NCBI GenBank assembly: GCA_023475715.1
Contig: JAMCVO010000391.1
Span: 1 to 5,784, forward strand
Length of the DNA: 5,784 nt
Origin: Actinomycetota bacterium
GTDB lineage: Bacteria > Actinomycetota > Humimicrobiia > Humimicrobiales > Humimicrobiaceae
Reading direction: 5' to 3'
Part shown: one piece after another, positions 5,680-5,784 of the stretch
Layout: the number at the start of each line of letters is the position of its first letter
Numbering within the stretch: the first letter of the stretch is position 1
Made by a program: the position numbers and the translations under genes
Notes under the pieces: generated by a model
What the model was told of the DNA's origin: nothing
Seen by the model: the letters and a program-made list of their open reading frames with translations, nothing else
The model's database searches: none

Positions 5680-5784
5680 TTATAAGGAAGCATCTAAAAT
5701 TTCGTGATAGCAATAAAGAAGAATTTTAAGAGCCATGATGGGTATTTCAAAAACACGCAGGCTTTTCCCCTGCGAGTAAAAGCC
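5680..5784 (-). CDS. Possible C-terminal end of a convergent gene (partial, unrecognised)
   Basis: On the minus strand, one frame is open from the window edge to a TAA at 5682-5680, giving 34 residues that start GFYSQGKSLRVFEIPIMALK and end in a Leu/Tyr-rich helix-like tail, EILDASL. I do not recognise the protein. In favour: the stop lies 29 bases before the right arm of a terminator that carries a T tract for minus-strand transcripts, as expected for a convergent gene. Against: 34 codons is short, a second minus-strand frame is also open for 29 codons, and the distal part can fold into hairpins suggestive of non-coding sequence or a mobile-element end. Treat as a candidate only. Confidence 0.35.
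   Translation of the reverse strand, partial: GFYSQGKSLRVFEIPIMALKILLYCYHEILDASL
5756..5784. other. Overlapping alternative hairpins cut by the window edge
   Basis: CGCAGG (5756-5761) can pair with CCTGCG (5769-5774) around a 7-base loop. GGCTTTT (5760-5766) can instead pair with AAAAGCC (5778-5784) around an 11-base loop. The two helices share bases and exclude each other. The second reaches the last base of the window, so its true length is unknown. It could be part of a terminator, a mobile-element end or chance. Confidence 0.4.

Overview
The window comes from a visibly AT-rich bacterial chromosome. It uses strong canonical Shine-Dalgarno sites (AAGGAGG, GGGAGGGAG), ATG starts and TAA stops for all four genes whose 3' end is clear. 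The content suggests a low-GC bacterium of Gram-positive type or an uncultivated deep-branching lineage: bacillithiol genes, a small DUF5679-like zinc-ribbon protein, and a secreted trypsin-like protease with a Thr-rich stalk and a C-terminal zinc ribbon. The taxon cannot be fixed from the sequence alone.

Layout. Positions 1-107 (minus) hold the 5' part of a tiny zinc-ribbon gene with a strong ribosome binding site. Positions 121-426 are a very AT-rich divergent intergenic region with a 35-bp near-perfect tandem repeat (333-367 and 372-406) ending 20 bases before the next start codon. Positions 427-3951 (plus) are a tight three-gene operon that encodes a complete bacillithiol pathway: bshC (cysteine-adding enzyme), bshB1 (deacetylase) and bshA (GlcNAc-malate synthase). 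Positions 3952-4075 hold a good sigma-A-like promoter (TTGACT-N16-TATAAT) and a strong ribosome binding site. Positions 4076-5560 (plus) encode a membrane-anchored, secreted trypsin/HtrA-like serine protease with an intact His-Asp-Ser triad and a predicted cytoplasmic double-CxxC zinc ribbon. Positions 5616-5658 form a very strong intrinsic terminator that looks bidirectional. The last 105 bases stay open on the minus strand and may be the C-terminal end of a convergent gene, but they also contain hairpin-forming sequence cut by the window edge.

How the genes work together. BshA joins UDP-GlcNAc and L-malate, BshB1 removes the acetyl group, and BshC adds cysteine to give bacillithiol, a low-molecular-weight thiol used for redox buffering, metal buffering and detoxification. 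Gene order is the reverse of the biochemical order. The protease has its own promoter and is probably a separate envelope-associated function. No classic terminator separates it from bshA, so read-through is possible. I see no convincing new multi-gene system. The points most worth a second look are the tandem repeat upstream of bshC, the outside-protease/inside-zinc-ribbon architecture, and the unresolved right edge.
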